This document shows, piece by piece, positions 17,922 to 26,875 of a DNA stretch of 55,817 bases (the first letter of the stretch is position 1; every line of letters begins with the position of its first letter). The notes beneath the pieces are model-generated. The model was not told where the DNA came from and ran no database searches. It saw nothing but the letters and a program-made list of their open reading frames with translations. The translations under genes and the position numbers were made by a program. This DNA is from Lactiplantibacillus plantarum EGD-AQ4 (GTDB taxonomy: Bacteria > Bacillota > Bacilli > Lactobacillales > Lactobacillaceae): NCBI RefSeq assembly GCF_000463075.2, contig NZ_AVAQ01000011.1:1-55817 (forward strand), written 5' to 3'.

Positions 17922-20102
17922 ATGGATAATCAGATTTTAACGTTAGTGAACCGCGCACTAACGAAGTTTAAACCGCAACAGATCAAAGCGGTGTTAGGCC
18001 TCATGGATGAAGGCAATACGGTCCCGTTCATTGCCCGGTATCGGAAGGAACGCACCGGCAATTTAGATGAAGTTGAAATTCGAGAGATCAAGGAAAATTA
18101 TGACCGGCTCGCTAATTTAGAGAGTCGCAAGGCCGACGTCATGAAGTTAATCGCTGAGCAGAATCACTTGACGCCCGCTTTGAAGCAGGCCATCGAGAAG
18201 GCCGATAAGCTGCAGGATGTCGAAGATTTGTATTTGCCGTATAAACAAAAACGGCGGACGAAGGCAACGATTGCCAAAGATGCTGGATTGGAGCCATTAG
18301 CCGCATGGTTGTTGCGTTTCCCAGCAAGTGGCATTGAAGCTCACGCCGCACAGTTCGTCAATCCTGACCAAGAGGTGGCGGATGCGGATGCTGCGTTAGC
18401 GGGTGCCCACGAAATATTGGCGGAAGCCTTCGGTGATAACGCTAGTTTGCGTAACTGGGTGCGGAACTATACCCGGGACCGGGGCTCAGTCGTTGTGAAG
18501 GTCAAACCTAAGGCGGAAGCGCTGGACGAACAGGGCGTCTATCAACAATATTATGATTTTAGTAGTCGCATTAAGCAGATGGTGCCGTATCGAGTCCTCG
18601 CCATCAATCGTGGTGAGGCTGAAAAGGTGCTGAAGGTCAGTATTGACGTGGACCGTGCCGGCATCGACCGTTACTGCCATTTCCGCTTCGTTGGGCAACA
18701 TCAAGGGCCAGCCGTCGAGTTGGTAGAAGCGGCATACCAGGATGCCTACAAACGGTTTATTGGGCCGGCCATCGAACGTGAGTTGCGCAATGAACTCAGT
18801 GCGACCGCCGACGAACAGGCGATCAAAGTCTTTGGCGATAATTTGTATCACTTATTGATGCAGGCGCCATTAAAGGGCCGCGTCGTTCTCGGATTTGATC
18901 CAGCTTACCGGACCGGCTGCAAATTAGCGGTCATGGATGCTAACGGGAAGTTCTTGGACAAACTCGTGATTTATCCCCATAAGCCAGCGCCAACGGCCAA
19001 ACGAGAAGCAGCGGCTGGCGAATTTAAGGCCTTCCTCGAAAAGTACCAAGTTGAAATGATTGCGATTGGGAACGGGACCGCTTCACGTGAATCCGAAGAA
19101 TTTGTTGCCCAAGTCTTAAAGACGCTTTCGCGGCCAGTCTACTACGTGATCGTGAACGAAGCTGGTGCCTCCGTTTATTCAGCCAGTGACAAGGCACGGG
19201 CAGAGTTCCCAGAACTACACGTTGAACAACGTAGTGCCATCAGTATTGGGCGCCGGCTGCAAGATCCGTTAGCGGAATTGATCAAAATCGACCCGAAGTC
19301 CGTCGGCGTGGGGCAGTATCAACACGATGTCCCCCAAAAGGCGTTGACGGCCCAGCTGGATACGGTGATTGAAACGGCGGTCAACCAGGTCGGCGTTAAT
19401 CTGAATACGGCTAGTTCGGAGCTATTGACCCATATTTCGGGGCTGTCCAGTACGATTGCCCAGAATGTGATCGCTTATCGCGATGAGAACGGTGAATTTA
19501 CCAGTCGACCACAATTGAAAAAGGTACCGCGCCTCGGACCTAAGGCGTACGAACAGTCTGTGGGGTTCTTACGAATCATCGATGGCAAGAACGTTTTCGA
19601 TAACACTGATATTCATCCGGAAAGTTATCCAGCTGCAAAGGCACTGCTAGTTGCAGCCGGATTAAAGACGACCGACGTTGGAACGGCAAAGGCCCAACAG
19701 CTGAACCAACTGGACTTGACGCAACTGGCAACCACGACCGGCGTAGGTGAATTAACGCTGAAAGATATTATCAGTAGCCTCCAGAAACCAGGTCGGGACG
19801 TTCGTGACACGATGCCCGCACCACTATTGCGGCAAGATGTGTTGAAGATGAGCGATTTACGCCCCGGAATGCAGTTGCAAGGAACGGTTCGTAACGTCGT
19901 CGATTTTGGCGCGTTTGTCGATATTGGTGTCAAACAAGACGGGCTAGTCCATGTTTCCAAGCTGACGGATAAGTTCCTGAAGGATCCACGGCAGGCCGTC
20001 GCTGTCGGCGATATTGTGACGGTGTGGGTCGAGACCGTCGATGAGCAGCGGCAACGAATCGCGTTGACGATGATTGCCCCAAGCGAGCCTGCTAATGACT
20101 GA
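17922..20102 (+). CDS. tex: Tex-family RNA-binding transcription accessory protein
   Basis: A 726-residue cytoplasmic Tex/YdcI protein, a nucleic-acid-binding factor thought to act on transcribing RNA polymerase or stalled ribosomes. Domain order is visible: Tex N-terminal helical region (DEGNTVPFIARYRKERTGNLDE, residues about 25-50), YqgF/RNase-H-like domain (VVLGFDPAYRTGCKLAVMD, about 320-345), helix-hairpin-helix region (NLNTASSELLTHISGLSS and VPRLGPKAYEQSVGFLRI), and a C-terminal S1 domain (GMQLQGTVRNVVDFGAFVDIGVKQDGLVHVS, about 645-715). I start it at ATG 17922 (MDNQILTLVNRA), where family homology begins. Its last codons overlap the sprT-like gene by 8 bases. Confidence 0.94.
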   Translation: MDNQILTLVNRALTKFKPQQIKAVLGLMDEGNTVPFIARYRKERTGNLDEVEIREIKENYDRLANLESRKADVMKLIAEQNHLTPALKQAIEKADKLQDVEDLYLPYKQKRRTKATIAKDAGLEPLAAWLLRFPASGIEAHAAQFVNPDQEVADADAALAGAHEILAEAFGDNASLRNWVRNYTRDRGSVVVKVKPKAEALDEQGVYQQYYDFSSRIKQMVPYRVLAINRGEAEKVLKVSIDVDRAGIDRYCHFRFVGQHQGPAVELVEAAYQDAYKRFIGPAIERELRNELSATADEQAIKVFGDNLYHLLMQAPLKGRVVLGFDPAYRTGCKLAVMDANGKFLDKLVIYPHKPAPTAKREAAAGEFKAFLEKYQVEMIAIGNGTASRESEEFVAQVLKTLSRPVYYVIVNEAGASVYSASDKARAEFPELHVEQRSAISIGRRLQDPLAELIKIDPKSVGVGQYQHDVPQKALTAQLDTVIETAVNQVGVNLNTASSELLTHISGLSSTIAQNVIAYRDENGEFTSRPQLKKVPRLGPKAYEQSVGFLRIIDGKNVFDNTDIHPESYPAAKALLVAAGLKTTDVGTAKAQQLNQLDLTQLATTTGVGELTLKDIISSLQKPGRDVRDTMPAPLLRQDVLKMSDLRPGMQLQGTVRNVVDFGAFVDIGVKQDGLVHVSKLTDKFLKDPRQAVAVGDIVTVWVETVDEQRQRIALTMIAPSEPAND

Positions 20103-20553
20103 TTCAGAGCTCCAACAACTTGTCATGACGATTTCACAGCAGGACTTTCACCGGCCGTTTCGCCACCGGGCCTATTTTAATGCGCGCTTACGGACGACGG
20201 GTGGTCGCTACCAGTTGGCGTCACATGACATTGACATCAACCCGAAGATGTTGACGGATTTTGGTGAAGCGACGCTGATTGGGGTCATCAAACACGAGCT
20301 GTGTCATTACCACTTGCACCTGAGTCACCGTGGGTATCAGCATCGAGATCCGGCGTTTAAACAGCTGCTAGCCCAAGTGGGTGGCTCACGGTATGCGCCA
20401 GCACCCAAGCACCCGAAGGTCCAACCGTATCGTTACCTTTACAAGTGTCAGGATTGTGGACAGACCTATCCACGCAAACGGCGGATGAATACGGACCGCT
20501 ATCGTTGCGGCCGTTGTCGCGGACCGCTTGAATTCGTTGAAAAGGTTTGCTAA
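20095..20553 (+). CDS. SprT-like zinc metalloprotease domain protein
   Basis: A 152-residue protein with the SprT architecture. The metalloprotease helix IKHELCHYHLHLS holds the HExxH pair near residues 67-71, and a C-terminal zinc ribbon has four cysteines (CQDCGQTY then CGRC). SprT-like proteins are related to the eukaryotic DNA-protein crosslink protease Spartan, but the bacterial substrate is unknown. ATGACTGA overlaps the end of tex by 8 bases, so translation is coupled. An in-frame upstream ATG at 20074 lies within tex and lacks a ribosome site. Confidence 0.88.
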   Translation: MTDSELQQLVMTISQQDFHRPFRHRAYFNARLRTTGGRYQLASHDIDINPKMLTDFGEATLIGVIKHELCHYHLHLSHRGYQHRDPAFKQLLAQVGGSRYAPAPKHPKVQPYRYLYKCQDCGQTYPRKRRMNTDRYRCGRCRGPLEFVEKVC

Positions 20554-20605
20554 AGCGGTACGCTTCCGATAGAATTAGCTTAACTACTGATATGGAGGGA
20601 TTAAG

Positions 20606-21892
20606 ATGGAAACGATTAAAATTGGTGTGGTCGGACTAGGAACAGTCGGCACCGGCGTTGTTAAAATGCTTCAAGCGCATCAGGAGAAGATTTCGGAAAT
20701 CACCGGTCGCAAACTCGAACTGGCCTGCGTGGTTGTCCACAACTTGAAAAAGCACGAACAAGTTGATTTGGGGGACGTGCAGTTGACCGACCAAATCGCC
20801 ACCGTCCTTGATGATCCGTCCATTCAAATTATGGTCGAAGTCATGGGCTCGATTCATCCGGCGAAGGAATACATCACGCAAGCGTTGCAAGCGGGCAAAC
20901 ACGTGGTGACGGCCAATAAGGACTTGATTGCCCAGTATGGCCGCGAATTAGTCCAAATCGCGCGTGAAAATCATCGTGACCTCTTCTATGAAGCAAGTGT
21001 TGCTGGTGGGATTCCAATCTTGCGGACGATTGACAATAGTTTTGCTGCCGACCGCATTCAGCGGGTGATGGGAATCGTCAACGGGACGACTAACTACATC
21101 ATGACGCAGATGTTGACCAAACACTGGTCATACGACCAAGCCTTGAGTTCCGCTCAGGACTTAGGTTTTGCGGAAAGCGACCCCACCAATGATGTCGAAG
21201 GACTAGATGCCGCTTACAAGATGATCATTTTGACCCAGTTTGCGTTTGGTATGAGCTTGTCCTTAGACCACGTCAAGGTCCAAGGGATTACTAAAATCAG
21301 TCCGGAAGATATTGCAGAAGCTCATCAGCTCGGCTATACGATCAAGCTACTCGGGATTGCGGAAGAAGTCGATGACCGCATCGCCGTGTCAGTCGGGCCG
21401 GTGCTCGTCTCGGACCACCACCCATTAGCGACGGTGCAAAACGAGAATAACGCCGTGATGGTAACGGGGACCGCGGTTGGTAATACGATGTTCTATGGCC
21501 CAGGTGCTGGTGAATTACCGACTGCCAATAGTGTGCTGAGCGATATTACGACCGTGGCGAAAAATATTGCGCTGAATACGACCGGGAATACGTTTAACTC
21601 CTATCGGCAAGAAACAGTCTTGGCGACGCCAGAAGATGTCGTATACCCACACTTCATTGCGCTGAAGATGCGTGACGTTCCTGGGATGATGATGAAGTTG
21701 ACGGCAATCATGACGCGTGCAGAAGTGTCATTCAGTCGGATCATCCAAAATCAACTTGGTGATGGCAACGCTCGGGTCGTTATCATCACGCATGAGATGA
21801 ACGACCAACAGTTGGCGGATATTACTCGCGAAATCGGTGAACAAGATAATATGCAACTGTTGGCAAGCTACAAAGTTTTGAAGAATGCGTAG
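20606..21892 (+). CDS. hom: homoserine dehydrogenase
   Basis: Reduces aspartate semialdehyde to homoserine with NAD(P)H, the branch step to threonine and methionine. The 428-residue protein has an N-terminal Rossmann motif (IGVVGLGTVGTGVVKML), catalytic region ASVAGGIPILRTIDNSFAADRI, GIVNGTTNYIMTQM, FAESDPTNDVEGLDAAYKM, and a C-terminal ACT domain (residues about 350-428: ALKMRDVPGMMMKLTAIMTRAEVSFSR), suggesting feedback control by an amino acid. The ATG follows TGGAGGG. The thrB gene begins 8 bases after its stop; thrC is not in the window. Confidence 0.96.
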   Translation: METIKIGVVGLGTVGTGVVKMLQAHQEKISEITGRKLELACVVVHNLKKHEQVDLGDVQLTDQIATVLDDPSIQIMVEVMGSIHPAKEYITQALQAGKHVVTANKDLIAQYGRELVQIARENHRDLFYEASVAGGIPILRTIDNSFAADRIQRVMGIVNGTTNYIMTQMLTKHWSYDQALSSAQDLGFAESDPTNDVEGLDAAYKMIILTQFAFGMSLSLDHVKVQGITKISPEDIAEAHQLGYTIKLLGIAEEVDDRIAVSVGPVLVSDHHPLATVQNENNAVMVTGTAVGNTMFYGPGAGELPTANSVLSDITTVAKNIALNTTGNTFNSYRQETVLATPEDVVYPHFIALKMRDVPGMMMKLTAIMTRAEVSFSRIIQNQLGDGNARVVIITHEMNDQQLADITREIGEQDNMQLLASYKVLKNA

Positions 21893-21900
21893 GTGAGTTG

Positions 21901-22776
21901 ATGTTAACCATTTCTGTTCCAGCAACTTCCGCTAATCTCGGACCCGGATTTGATTCGATCGGCTTAGCGCTCGACATGCAGCTGACGTTACAAGTCTTGC
22001 AGCCGAGTGAGCACTGGCAGATCGATCACCCATTTGGGGCGGACGTTCCGACGGATGAACGTAATCTGATCATTAAAACTGCGTTGCACTTGGTTCCAGA
22101 CTTGCACCCGCAGCACCTGCAGATGGCGTCTAAGATTCCGCTTGCGCGCGGACTAGGGAGCAGCTCGACCGCGATTGTTGCAGGACTCGTTCTAGCGAAT
22201 GAATTGACGGGGGCCACGCGCTCCTCAGCCGAGTTATTGGCAGTGGCGACCCAGTTAGAGGGCCACCCTGACAACGTGGCGCCAGCGCTCTTAGGCGGCC
22301 TAGTAGTGGCAACCTATGTGGGCGAACAAGTGCGCGCCGTCAAATTGCCATTGCCGACCCTGTTTGCCAGCGTTTACGTGCCTAACGAACCCTTACTGAC
22401 CAGTGCCAGTCGCCAAGCGTTACCGACCGAATTAGATTATCATCAGGCGGTAGCGGGCAGCAGCGTGGCAAATACGCTAGTCGCAGCCTTAGCGACGCAG
22501 AATTGGGAGGTAGCCTTGCCGCTACTAGAGCAAGACCAATTCCACGAGCAGTACCGCGCTAAACTCGTGCCAGCACTACAACTGGTGCGCGAACAGGCAC
22601 ATACACTCGGGCTAACGGGGACGTATCTAAGTGGTGCGGGCCCAACTGTGATCACATTAGGCGACTACGGTCAGCTGGCCACCTTACAGACCAAATTAAG
22701 TCAGGATGACCGATTGACCGGGCAATTATTCTTGTTGCCGATGGACGCAACCGGCGTAAAAGTACAAAAATCTTAA
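21901..22776 (+). CDS. thrB: homoserine kinase
   Basis: Phosphorylates homoserine with ATP for threonine synthesis. The 291-residue GHMP kinase has the N-terminal PATSANLGPGFDSIGLALD, the ATP loop PLARGLGSSSTAIVAGL near residue 80, EGHPDNVAPALLGG, and a C-terminal LSGAGPTVITL. ATG 21901 is preferred over TTG 21898, because AGGTGAG sits just upstream, straddling the hom stop. It forms a tight operon with hom. Confidence 0.95.
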   Translation: MLTISVPATSANLGPGFDSIGLALDMQLTLQVLQPSEHWQIDHPFGADVPTDERNLIIKTALHLVPDLHPQHLQMASKIPLARGLGSSSTAIVAGLVLANELTGATRSSAELLAVATQLEGHPDNVAPALLGGLVVATYVGEQVRAVKLPLPTLFASVYVPNEPLLTSASRQALPTELDYHQAVAGSSVANTLVAALATQNWEVALPLLEQDQFHEQYRAKLVPALQLVREQAHTLGLTGTYLSGAGPTVITLGDYGQLATLQTKLSQDDRLTGQLFLLPMDATGVKVQKS

Positions 22777-22783
22777 AATAAGC

Positions 22784-22812
22784 TTGTCAGACTCACAAAA
22801 TTTTGTTATTAT
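22784..22812 (+). promoter_or_regulatory. promoter of tRNA-Leu
   Basis: TTGTCA (22784-22789), a 17-base spacer and TATTAT (22807-22812), 20 bases before the tRNA. Confidence 0.7.
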
Positions 22813-22831
22813 ATTTTTTGTGAGTTGTGAT

Positions 22832-22916
22832 GCGGCCATGGCGGAATTGGCAGACGCGCAAGATTAAGGATCTTGTCGGGGTTAACCCGGTGGAAGTTCG
22901 AATCTTCTTGGCCGCA
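22832..22916 (+). tRNA. tRNA-Leu (anticodon AAG)
   Basis: The acceptor stem GCGGCCA pairs with TGGCCGC. The anticodon stem CAAGA/TCTTG encloses TTAAGGA (anticodon AAG, presumably deaminated to inosine), and the long class II variable arm is present (TCGGGGTTAACCCGGTG). CCA is not encoded. Confidence 0.95.
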
Positions 22917-22930
22917 TAATAGACACAGAT

Positions 22931-22972
22931 AGCTGGTATTGAGAGGTGAAACCTTGATATACCGGCTTTTTT
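22931..22972 (+). terminator. terminator after tRNA-Leu
   Basis: AGCTGGTATTGAGAGGT pairs with ACCTTGATATACCGGCT around GAAA, followed by T6. Confidence 0.9.
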
Positions 22973-23378
22973 GTGGACTAAATTGGAATAGTAGTACAAA
23001 GATGGTACAAACGTTGGAATTTGCTGGAGCTGATGATGATTTTGTTACGTTTTAAGCGCTAAGAAGGTTTAAGGCCTCTTTTTGCTATCTCACCTAAAAA
23101 GTCATCTCTTGTTAGAATTTTTGTTAAATATGGTTTTATTACGAGCTGGTACTACGCGTTATCTAAAATATGATACAAACTTAGTTCAAGGGACTCAAAT
23201 TGGTCTTGACTTGTTTCAAAAATATGACGACCAAAAAAGGATACCACTTCAAGTGATATCCTTTTTATTGAGGGCACCGTCCACATATTTCAGTGACTAT
23301 CGCCGCCCAGTGGTCTTAAGACCTCAAGTTACATTTATATATTTAAATGCTAGCATCTTAAAAAGGCAGAGTCAAGTG
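22973..23378. other. stretch between tRNA-Leu and the Abi gene; possible mobile-element scar
   Basis: No convincing gene. A short frame ending at 23055 reads STKMVQTLEFAGADDDFVTF and might be the tail of a lost gene, such as an integrase next to the tRNA, but I cannot show that. Two small palindromes lie near the 3' side of the Abi gene: GGTCTTAAGACC at about 23311 and GTGTCAGACAC at about 23375. I found no direct repeat of the tRNA-Leu 3' end in this region, so an attachment site is not proven. Confidence 0.35.
23233..23267. terminator. terminator hairpin downstream of the Abi gene
   Basis: AAAAAGGATACCACTT pairs with AAGTGATATCCTTTTT around one C (one G-U), with A and T runs on both sides. 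It suits the minus-strand Abi transcript. Confidence 0.8.
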
Positions 23379-24449
23379 TCAGACACAAATAGCTTTCAAT
23401 TCCTTGTATGAATCAATTCCCATGCGCTTCAAAATACGATCATTCAAATCGTAATTTGTAGAATTGAAATATTTGTTATTTTGATAAATTAACGCTTTAA
23501 AAATTGGTCGTAACGACTTAAGACTTTGAAAACTACCCAAAACTTTTAAAGCATCTGCGAGGTGTATAATGGCTGGATAATTATTGCCACTACTACCATA
23601 TTGGTCAGGTTTTAATTCTAAGTCATGCACTAGATTAGCGTTTAACTTGATGTATTTTGGTGTTTTGAACCTTAAAATTAAAGAACCATGTGCGCACTCA
23701 TTTCTGAGCGATCTAATTACATCCAGTGCACTCAAGAACTTATAATTATCATCATTTCCTAGTCCAAAATCAGCTAAAACATCTCTTGCATCATTGGACT
23801 TTAAGTAATGCATAATTCTGAGCAGTGTCCCAAAGTCAACTGTCTCAATCGCCACCCAAAAGGGAATTGCTACATGCCTATCCCTATTGTAGTAGGCAAC
23901 GCCATTCGGATTTGAATAATTTACATCTCGATAAAAACGTGTATCGATAAAATCATTATTTCGTACGAGTTTTTCAATAAACTGATTTGTAAATAAATTG
24001 AAGCTATCAAAATTTTGACAAATACTATAATATTGACTTCCGCGCTCCCGAAACGGGTATTGATTGTTAAGTTCCACGTTGTAATAGTTATTTTTATTTG
24101 TATATTGCATTGTTGCGTTCAAATATTGACAATGATTTTTACTAAAATTATAGGCAATTGCTGTTTTCAGACGTCCTTCAAAATGCTCAATTAAATTGAA
24201 AATTTCATCTTTTAATCTAACATCAAATTTATAGATTCTTAGAAAGTCATCAAATGTTTCGGTAGTAAACTGCTTAGGATGAGTCTCAGGGTGTGCTAAT
24301 AATAAGTTTTCTATTCCGTTTACTAACTGAAAGTAATTTGTTTCTTGTAAGTGTTGCTCAATAACCGCGATACTATCTGCATTCAAATGTCGTTCAGTTG
24401 CTAGAGTTACAGCTAATTCATGTCTTGATTTCCAAGGCTTTACTCCCAT
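23379..24449 (-). CDS. Abi-family (AbiD/AbiF type) abortive-infection protein with a HEPN-like motif
   Basis: A 356-residue cytoplasmic protein of the Abi_2 family, whose members give phage resistance by abortive infection in lactococci. The N-terminus (KPWKSRHELAVTLATERHL, then YFQLVNGIENLLL) and the middle (FDVRLKDEIFNLIEHFEGRLKTAIAYNF) match the family. The C-terminal half carries RNECAH in SLRNECAHGSLILRF, an RxxxxH motif typical of HEPN ribonucleases. The ATG is preceded by GGAGAAA on the minus strand. The gene is clearly more A+T rich than its neighbours and sits next to tRNA-Leu, which suggests acquisition. Phage specificity cannot be read from the sequence. Confidence 0.87.
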   Translation of the reverse strand: MGVKPWKSRHELAVTLATERHLNADSIAVIEQHLQETNYFQLVNGIENLLLAHPETHPKQFTTETFDDFLRIYKFDVRLKDEIFNLIEHFEGRLKTAIAYNFSKNHCQYLNATMQYTNKNNYYNVELNNQYPFRERGSQYYSICQNFDSFNLFTNQFIEKLVRNNDFIDTRFYRDVNYSNPNGVAYYNRDRHVAIPFWVAIETVDFGTLLRIMHYLKSNDARDVLADFGLGNDDNYKFLSALDVIRSLRNECAHGSLILRFKTPKYIKLNANLVHDLELKPDQYGSSGNNYPAIIHLADALKVLGSFQSLKSLRPIFKALIYQNNKYFNSTNYDLNDRILKRMGIDSYKELKAICV

Positions 24450-24626
24450 CGTATTTCTCCAGTTCTCATTTATTTATGCTAACTATAGCAGTAATTAATC
24501 TAAAGTGGGTGATTAGTCTCCTTTTTCAGTGATGAAAAATAAATGGCGCTATCGGTCGGATAGATGCAAGGCATTGGTTACGAACTCACACCCTATAACG
24601 TCCACCAACTTTGCCGTATTTTATAT

Positions 24627-24668
24627 TTCAATCTCATGCTTACCAGCATTATAATGTAAACGGTTAAT
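24627..24668 (+). promoter_or_regulatory. promoter and possible cre site of the C39-like gene
   Basis: TATAAT at 24650-24655 with a weak TTCAAT 17 bases upstream. Overlapping the start point, TGTAAACGGTTAAT (24655-24668) matches the CcpA cre consensus at 12 of 14 positions by eye. The cre call is tentative. Confidence 0.4.
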
Positions 24669-24706
24669 CGATTGGCTAGCAGTTAATGGAAGGTGAGGGG
24701 CAGTAA

Positions 24707-25573
24707 TTGACTAAAATCAGCAGATTATGGGGTGTACTCGGTAGTTTATTGGTTGGTGTAGGACTAGCGCAAACGGCACATGCTGCTAACCCACCAAGAG
24801 CCGCGACCACCTATCCCATCCGGGCGATTCAAGTGACCCCAGCACGCGTTTATCAGACCAAGCGTCAAACCGGTGTTGGTTATCATCTAACGGTTTTGCC
24901 TGGGCAACGGGCGCAATTGCGCGTTAATTTGCATTTGAAGTATCACCCACAGACCAAGTGGACGCGAACCGAACAGGCTGACATCTATCGTCAAGGTCGA
25001 CATCAACGCTACTATTACGTGCATAACAGTGCTCATCAGAGTGGCTGGGTTGCGGCGGCCGACTTGAAGCCGGCTACGACGGACGCCGTGCAGTTAAAGG
25101 TCCCGCTCATCAATCAGTTGCCAGAATTGCCGACGGGCTGTGAAATGACAGCGGCCACGATGCTGCTGCAGTATGCGGGTGTCCGAATCGATAAGTTGGA
25201 ATTAGCTGCATTAGTCCCGCGTAGTTACAATCCTAATACGGGGTTTGTCGGCGACCCGACATCTGAATACGGTGTCGGCCTCTATATTTATCCGCAGGGG
25301 CTGTTACCGACGATGCGCCACTTCTTGCCAACCACGGTTGATTTGAGTGGCGTCGGCCTGCTCACAATCAAGCAACGATTAGCTGATCGGCACCCCGTGG
25401 TCGTGTGGGTCAAAGGATTAGATGGTTTTGCCAGCCACACCATCACGTTAACGGGGTACACTGCGACGACGATTCGTTACAATGATCCCTGGAATGGCCA
25501 GCGTGGCGAGTTGACCAATTCGGTCTTTGAAGCAATGTGGCAAGGTAATGGGCGCCGGTCACTGAGTTATTAA
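24707..25573 (+). CDS. secreted C39-like papain-fold peptidase/hydrolase domain protein
   Basis: A 288-residue exported protein. Residues 1-27 are a signal peptide (KISRLWGVLGSLLVGVGL, then QTAHAAN with a likely AHA-A cleavage). Next comes an SH3-like region of about 90 residues (RYYYVHNSAHQSGWVAAADL), and from about 130 a Peptidase_C39_2 domain with catalytic-type Cys in ELPTGCEMTAATMLLQYAG, His in ASHTITLTGY and Asn-Asp in RYNDPWNGQ. It starts at TTG 24707 after AAGGTGAGGGG. The substrate is unknown; such proteins act in the cell envelope. It stands alone just before the mannose PTS control region. Confidence 0.82.
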   Translation: MTKISRLWGVLGSLLVGVGLAQTAHAANPPRAATTYPIRAIQVTPARVYQTKRQTGVGYHLTVLPGQRAQLRVNLHLKYHPQTKWTRTEQADIYRQGRHQRYYYVHNSAHQSGWVAAADLKPATTDAVQLKVPLINQLPELPTGCEMTAATMLLQYAGVRIDKLELAALVPRSYNPNTGFVGDPTSEYGVGLYIYPQGLLPTMRHFLPTTVDLSGVGLLTIKQRLADRHPVVVWVKGLDGFASHTITLTGYTATTIRYNDPWNGQRGELTNSVFEAMWQGNGRRSLSY

Positions 25574-25635
25574 GAAATTAATACCATCGTTAACTTTAGT
25601 TACTGTTTCGTAATTTTAGGTTAAAAAATACGCTA

Positions 25636-25686
25636 TTTGATACACAAAAACTGGAATTTGATACTGTATTGCTTTTGTGTATCAAA
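25636..25686 (+). promoter_or_regulatory. putative ManR enhancer (upstream activating sequence) of the mannose PTS operon
   Basis: An inverted pair, TTTGATACACAAAA (25636-25649) and TTTTGTGTATCAAA (25673-25686), frames a third partial copy, TTTGATAC (25657-25664). It lies about 40-90 bases upstream of the -24 element, where an enhancer-binding activator such as LevR/ManR would bind. The same box occurs near manR and before the second sigma-54 promoter. Confidence 0.78.
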
Positions 25687-25725
25687 AAGGCCTTTGCTAT
25701 ATGGGCTTTTAGCGCTAGTGTATTT

Positions 25726-25740
25726 TGGCACGGAATTTGC
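25726..25740 (+). promoter_or_regulatory. sigma-54 (-24/-12) promoter of the mannose PTS operon
   Basis: TGGCACGGAATTTGC has the canonical GG and GC doublets in the TGGCAC-N5-TTGC pattern. Transcription should start near 25752, giving a leader of about 115 nt that contains the imperfect inverted pair GTAAGTGCG/TGCGCTTAC (25751-25776). Confidence 0.92.
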
Positions 25741-25865
25741 ATGTATATTAGTAAGTGCGAAAAAGATTGCGCTTACAGTATCAAAAAACATAAATAGTTA
25801 CAGGCAATTTTAGATATTATTTATTCGTTTTATATGACTGTAACGAAAAAATAGGAGGTACAAAG

Positions 25866-26840
25866 ATGGTAAGCATTATCATTGCTAGTCACGGCGAATT
25901 CGCTAAAGGCATCTATCAATCCGGATCAATGATTTTCGGCGAACAAGAAAACGTTCAAGCTGTTACATTGATGCCTAGCGAAGGCCCTGACGACATCAAG
26001 GCTAAGTTGGAAAAAGCCATTGCTTCATTCGACGATCAAGAGCAAGTCTTATTCTTAGTCGACCTTTGGGGCGGAACACCATTCAACCAAGTTAACGGCT
26101 TGTTTGAAGCACACAAGGACAAATGGGCAATCGTTGCCGGTTTGAACTTGCCAATGTTGATTGAAGCATACGCTTCACGGCTTTCAATGGATTCGGCACA
26201 CGAAATTGCCACCCACATCATTGAAACGGCCAAGGACGGCGTTAAGGTTCGTCCTGAAGCATTAGCACCTAAGGAAGAAAAGGCAGCTGCTGCAGCTACC
26301 AATAATGCTAATGCCGGTCGTCCAGGGACGATGGAATATGGTTTGGCACGGATTGACTCACGTCTCTTGCATGGGCAAGTTGCTACTGCATGGAGCAAGA
26401 CGGTCAACCCAACTCGGATCATCGTTGCGTCAGATAACGTTGCGAAAGACGAGTTACGGACTAACATGATCAAGCAAGCAGCGCCTTCTGGTGTGAAAGC
26501 TCACGTTATTCCAATCAAGCAAATGATCAAGATTGCCAAGGATGACAAGCACTTTGGTGGTCAAAAAGCGTTAGTACTATTCGAAACGCCACAAGATGCC
26601 TTACGCGCAATCGAAGGCGGCGTGCCGATCAAGACCTTGAACATTGGTTCAATGGCTCACTCGGCTGGTAAAGTTCAACCAAACAAAGTTTTGGCCTTTG
26701 ATCAAGATGACATTGACACTTACCGGAAACTCGAACAAGACGGCATCGAATTCGATGTTCGGAAGGTTCCAAGTGATGGTAAGGAAAACATGGATAACAT
26801 TTTAAACAAAGCTGAAAACATGTTAAAGGAACAAAAGTAG
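25866..26840 (+). CDS. manX: mannose-family PTS EIIAB component
   Basis: Cytoplasmic phosphotransfer protein of the mannose/glucose PTS, passing phosphate from HPr-P to the sugar during uptake. The 324-residue fusion has an EIIA-Man domain (residues 1-130, phosphorylatable His10 in [25 protein letters not shown]), an Ala/Asn-rich linker (about 135-158) and an EIIB-Man domain (about 160-324, active-site His in [16 protein letters not shown]). It starts 36 bases before the EIIC gene and sits behind a sigma-54 promoter with an enhancer, as is typical of the main glucose/mannose PTS of lactobacilli. In L. plantarum this corresponds to pts9AB; that name is from memory. Confidence 0.95.
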   Translation: MVSIIIASHGEFAKGIYQSGSMIFGEQENVQAVTLMPSEGPDDIKAKLEKAIASFDDQEQVLFLVDLWGGTPFNQVNGLFEAHKDKWAIVAGLNLPMLIEAYASRLSMDSAHEIATHIIETAKDGVKVRPEALAPKEEKAAAAATNNANAGRPGTMEYGLARIDSRLLHGQVATAWSKTVNPTRIIVASDNVAKDELRTNMIKQAAPSGVKAHVIPIKQMIKIAKDDKHFGGQKALVLFETPQDALRAIEGGVPIKTLNIGSMAHSAGKVQPNKVLAFDQDDIDTYRKLEQDGIEFDVRKVPSDGKENMDNILNKAENMLKEQK

Positions 26841-26875
26841 TTTCAAGAATATCAGAAAAGATGGAGGATTAAATC

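Noticed and set aside
23082-23411. 109-codon plus-strand frame between tRNA-Leu and the Abi gene
   Set aside because: It runs through the terminator hairpin at 23233-23267 and overlaps the Abi stop; no ribosome site and no recognisable motif.
22832-24650. Prophage or integrative-element attachment site at tRNA-Leu
   Set aside because: I could not find a direct repeat of the tRNA 3' end or an integrase gene; only a doubtful 20-codon remnant.
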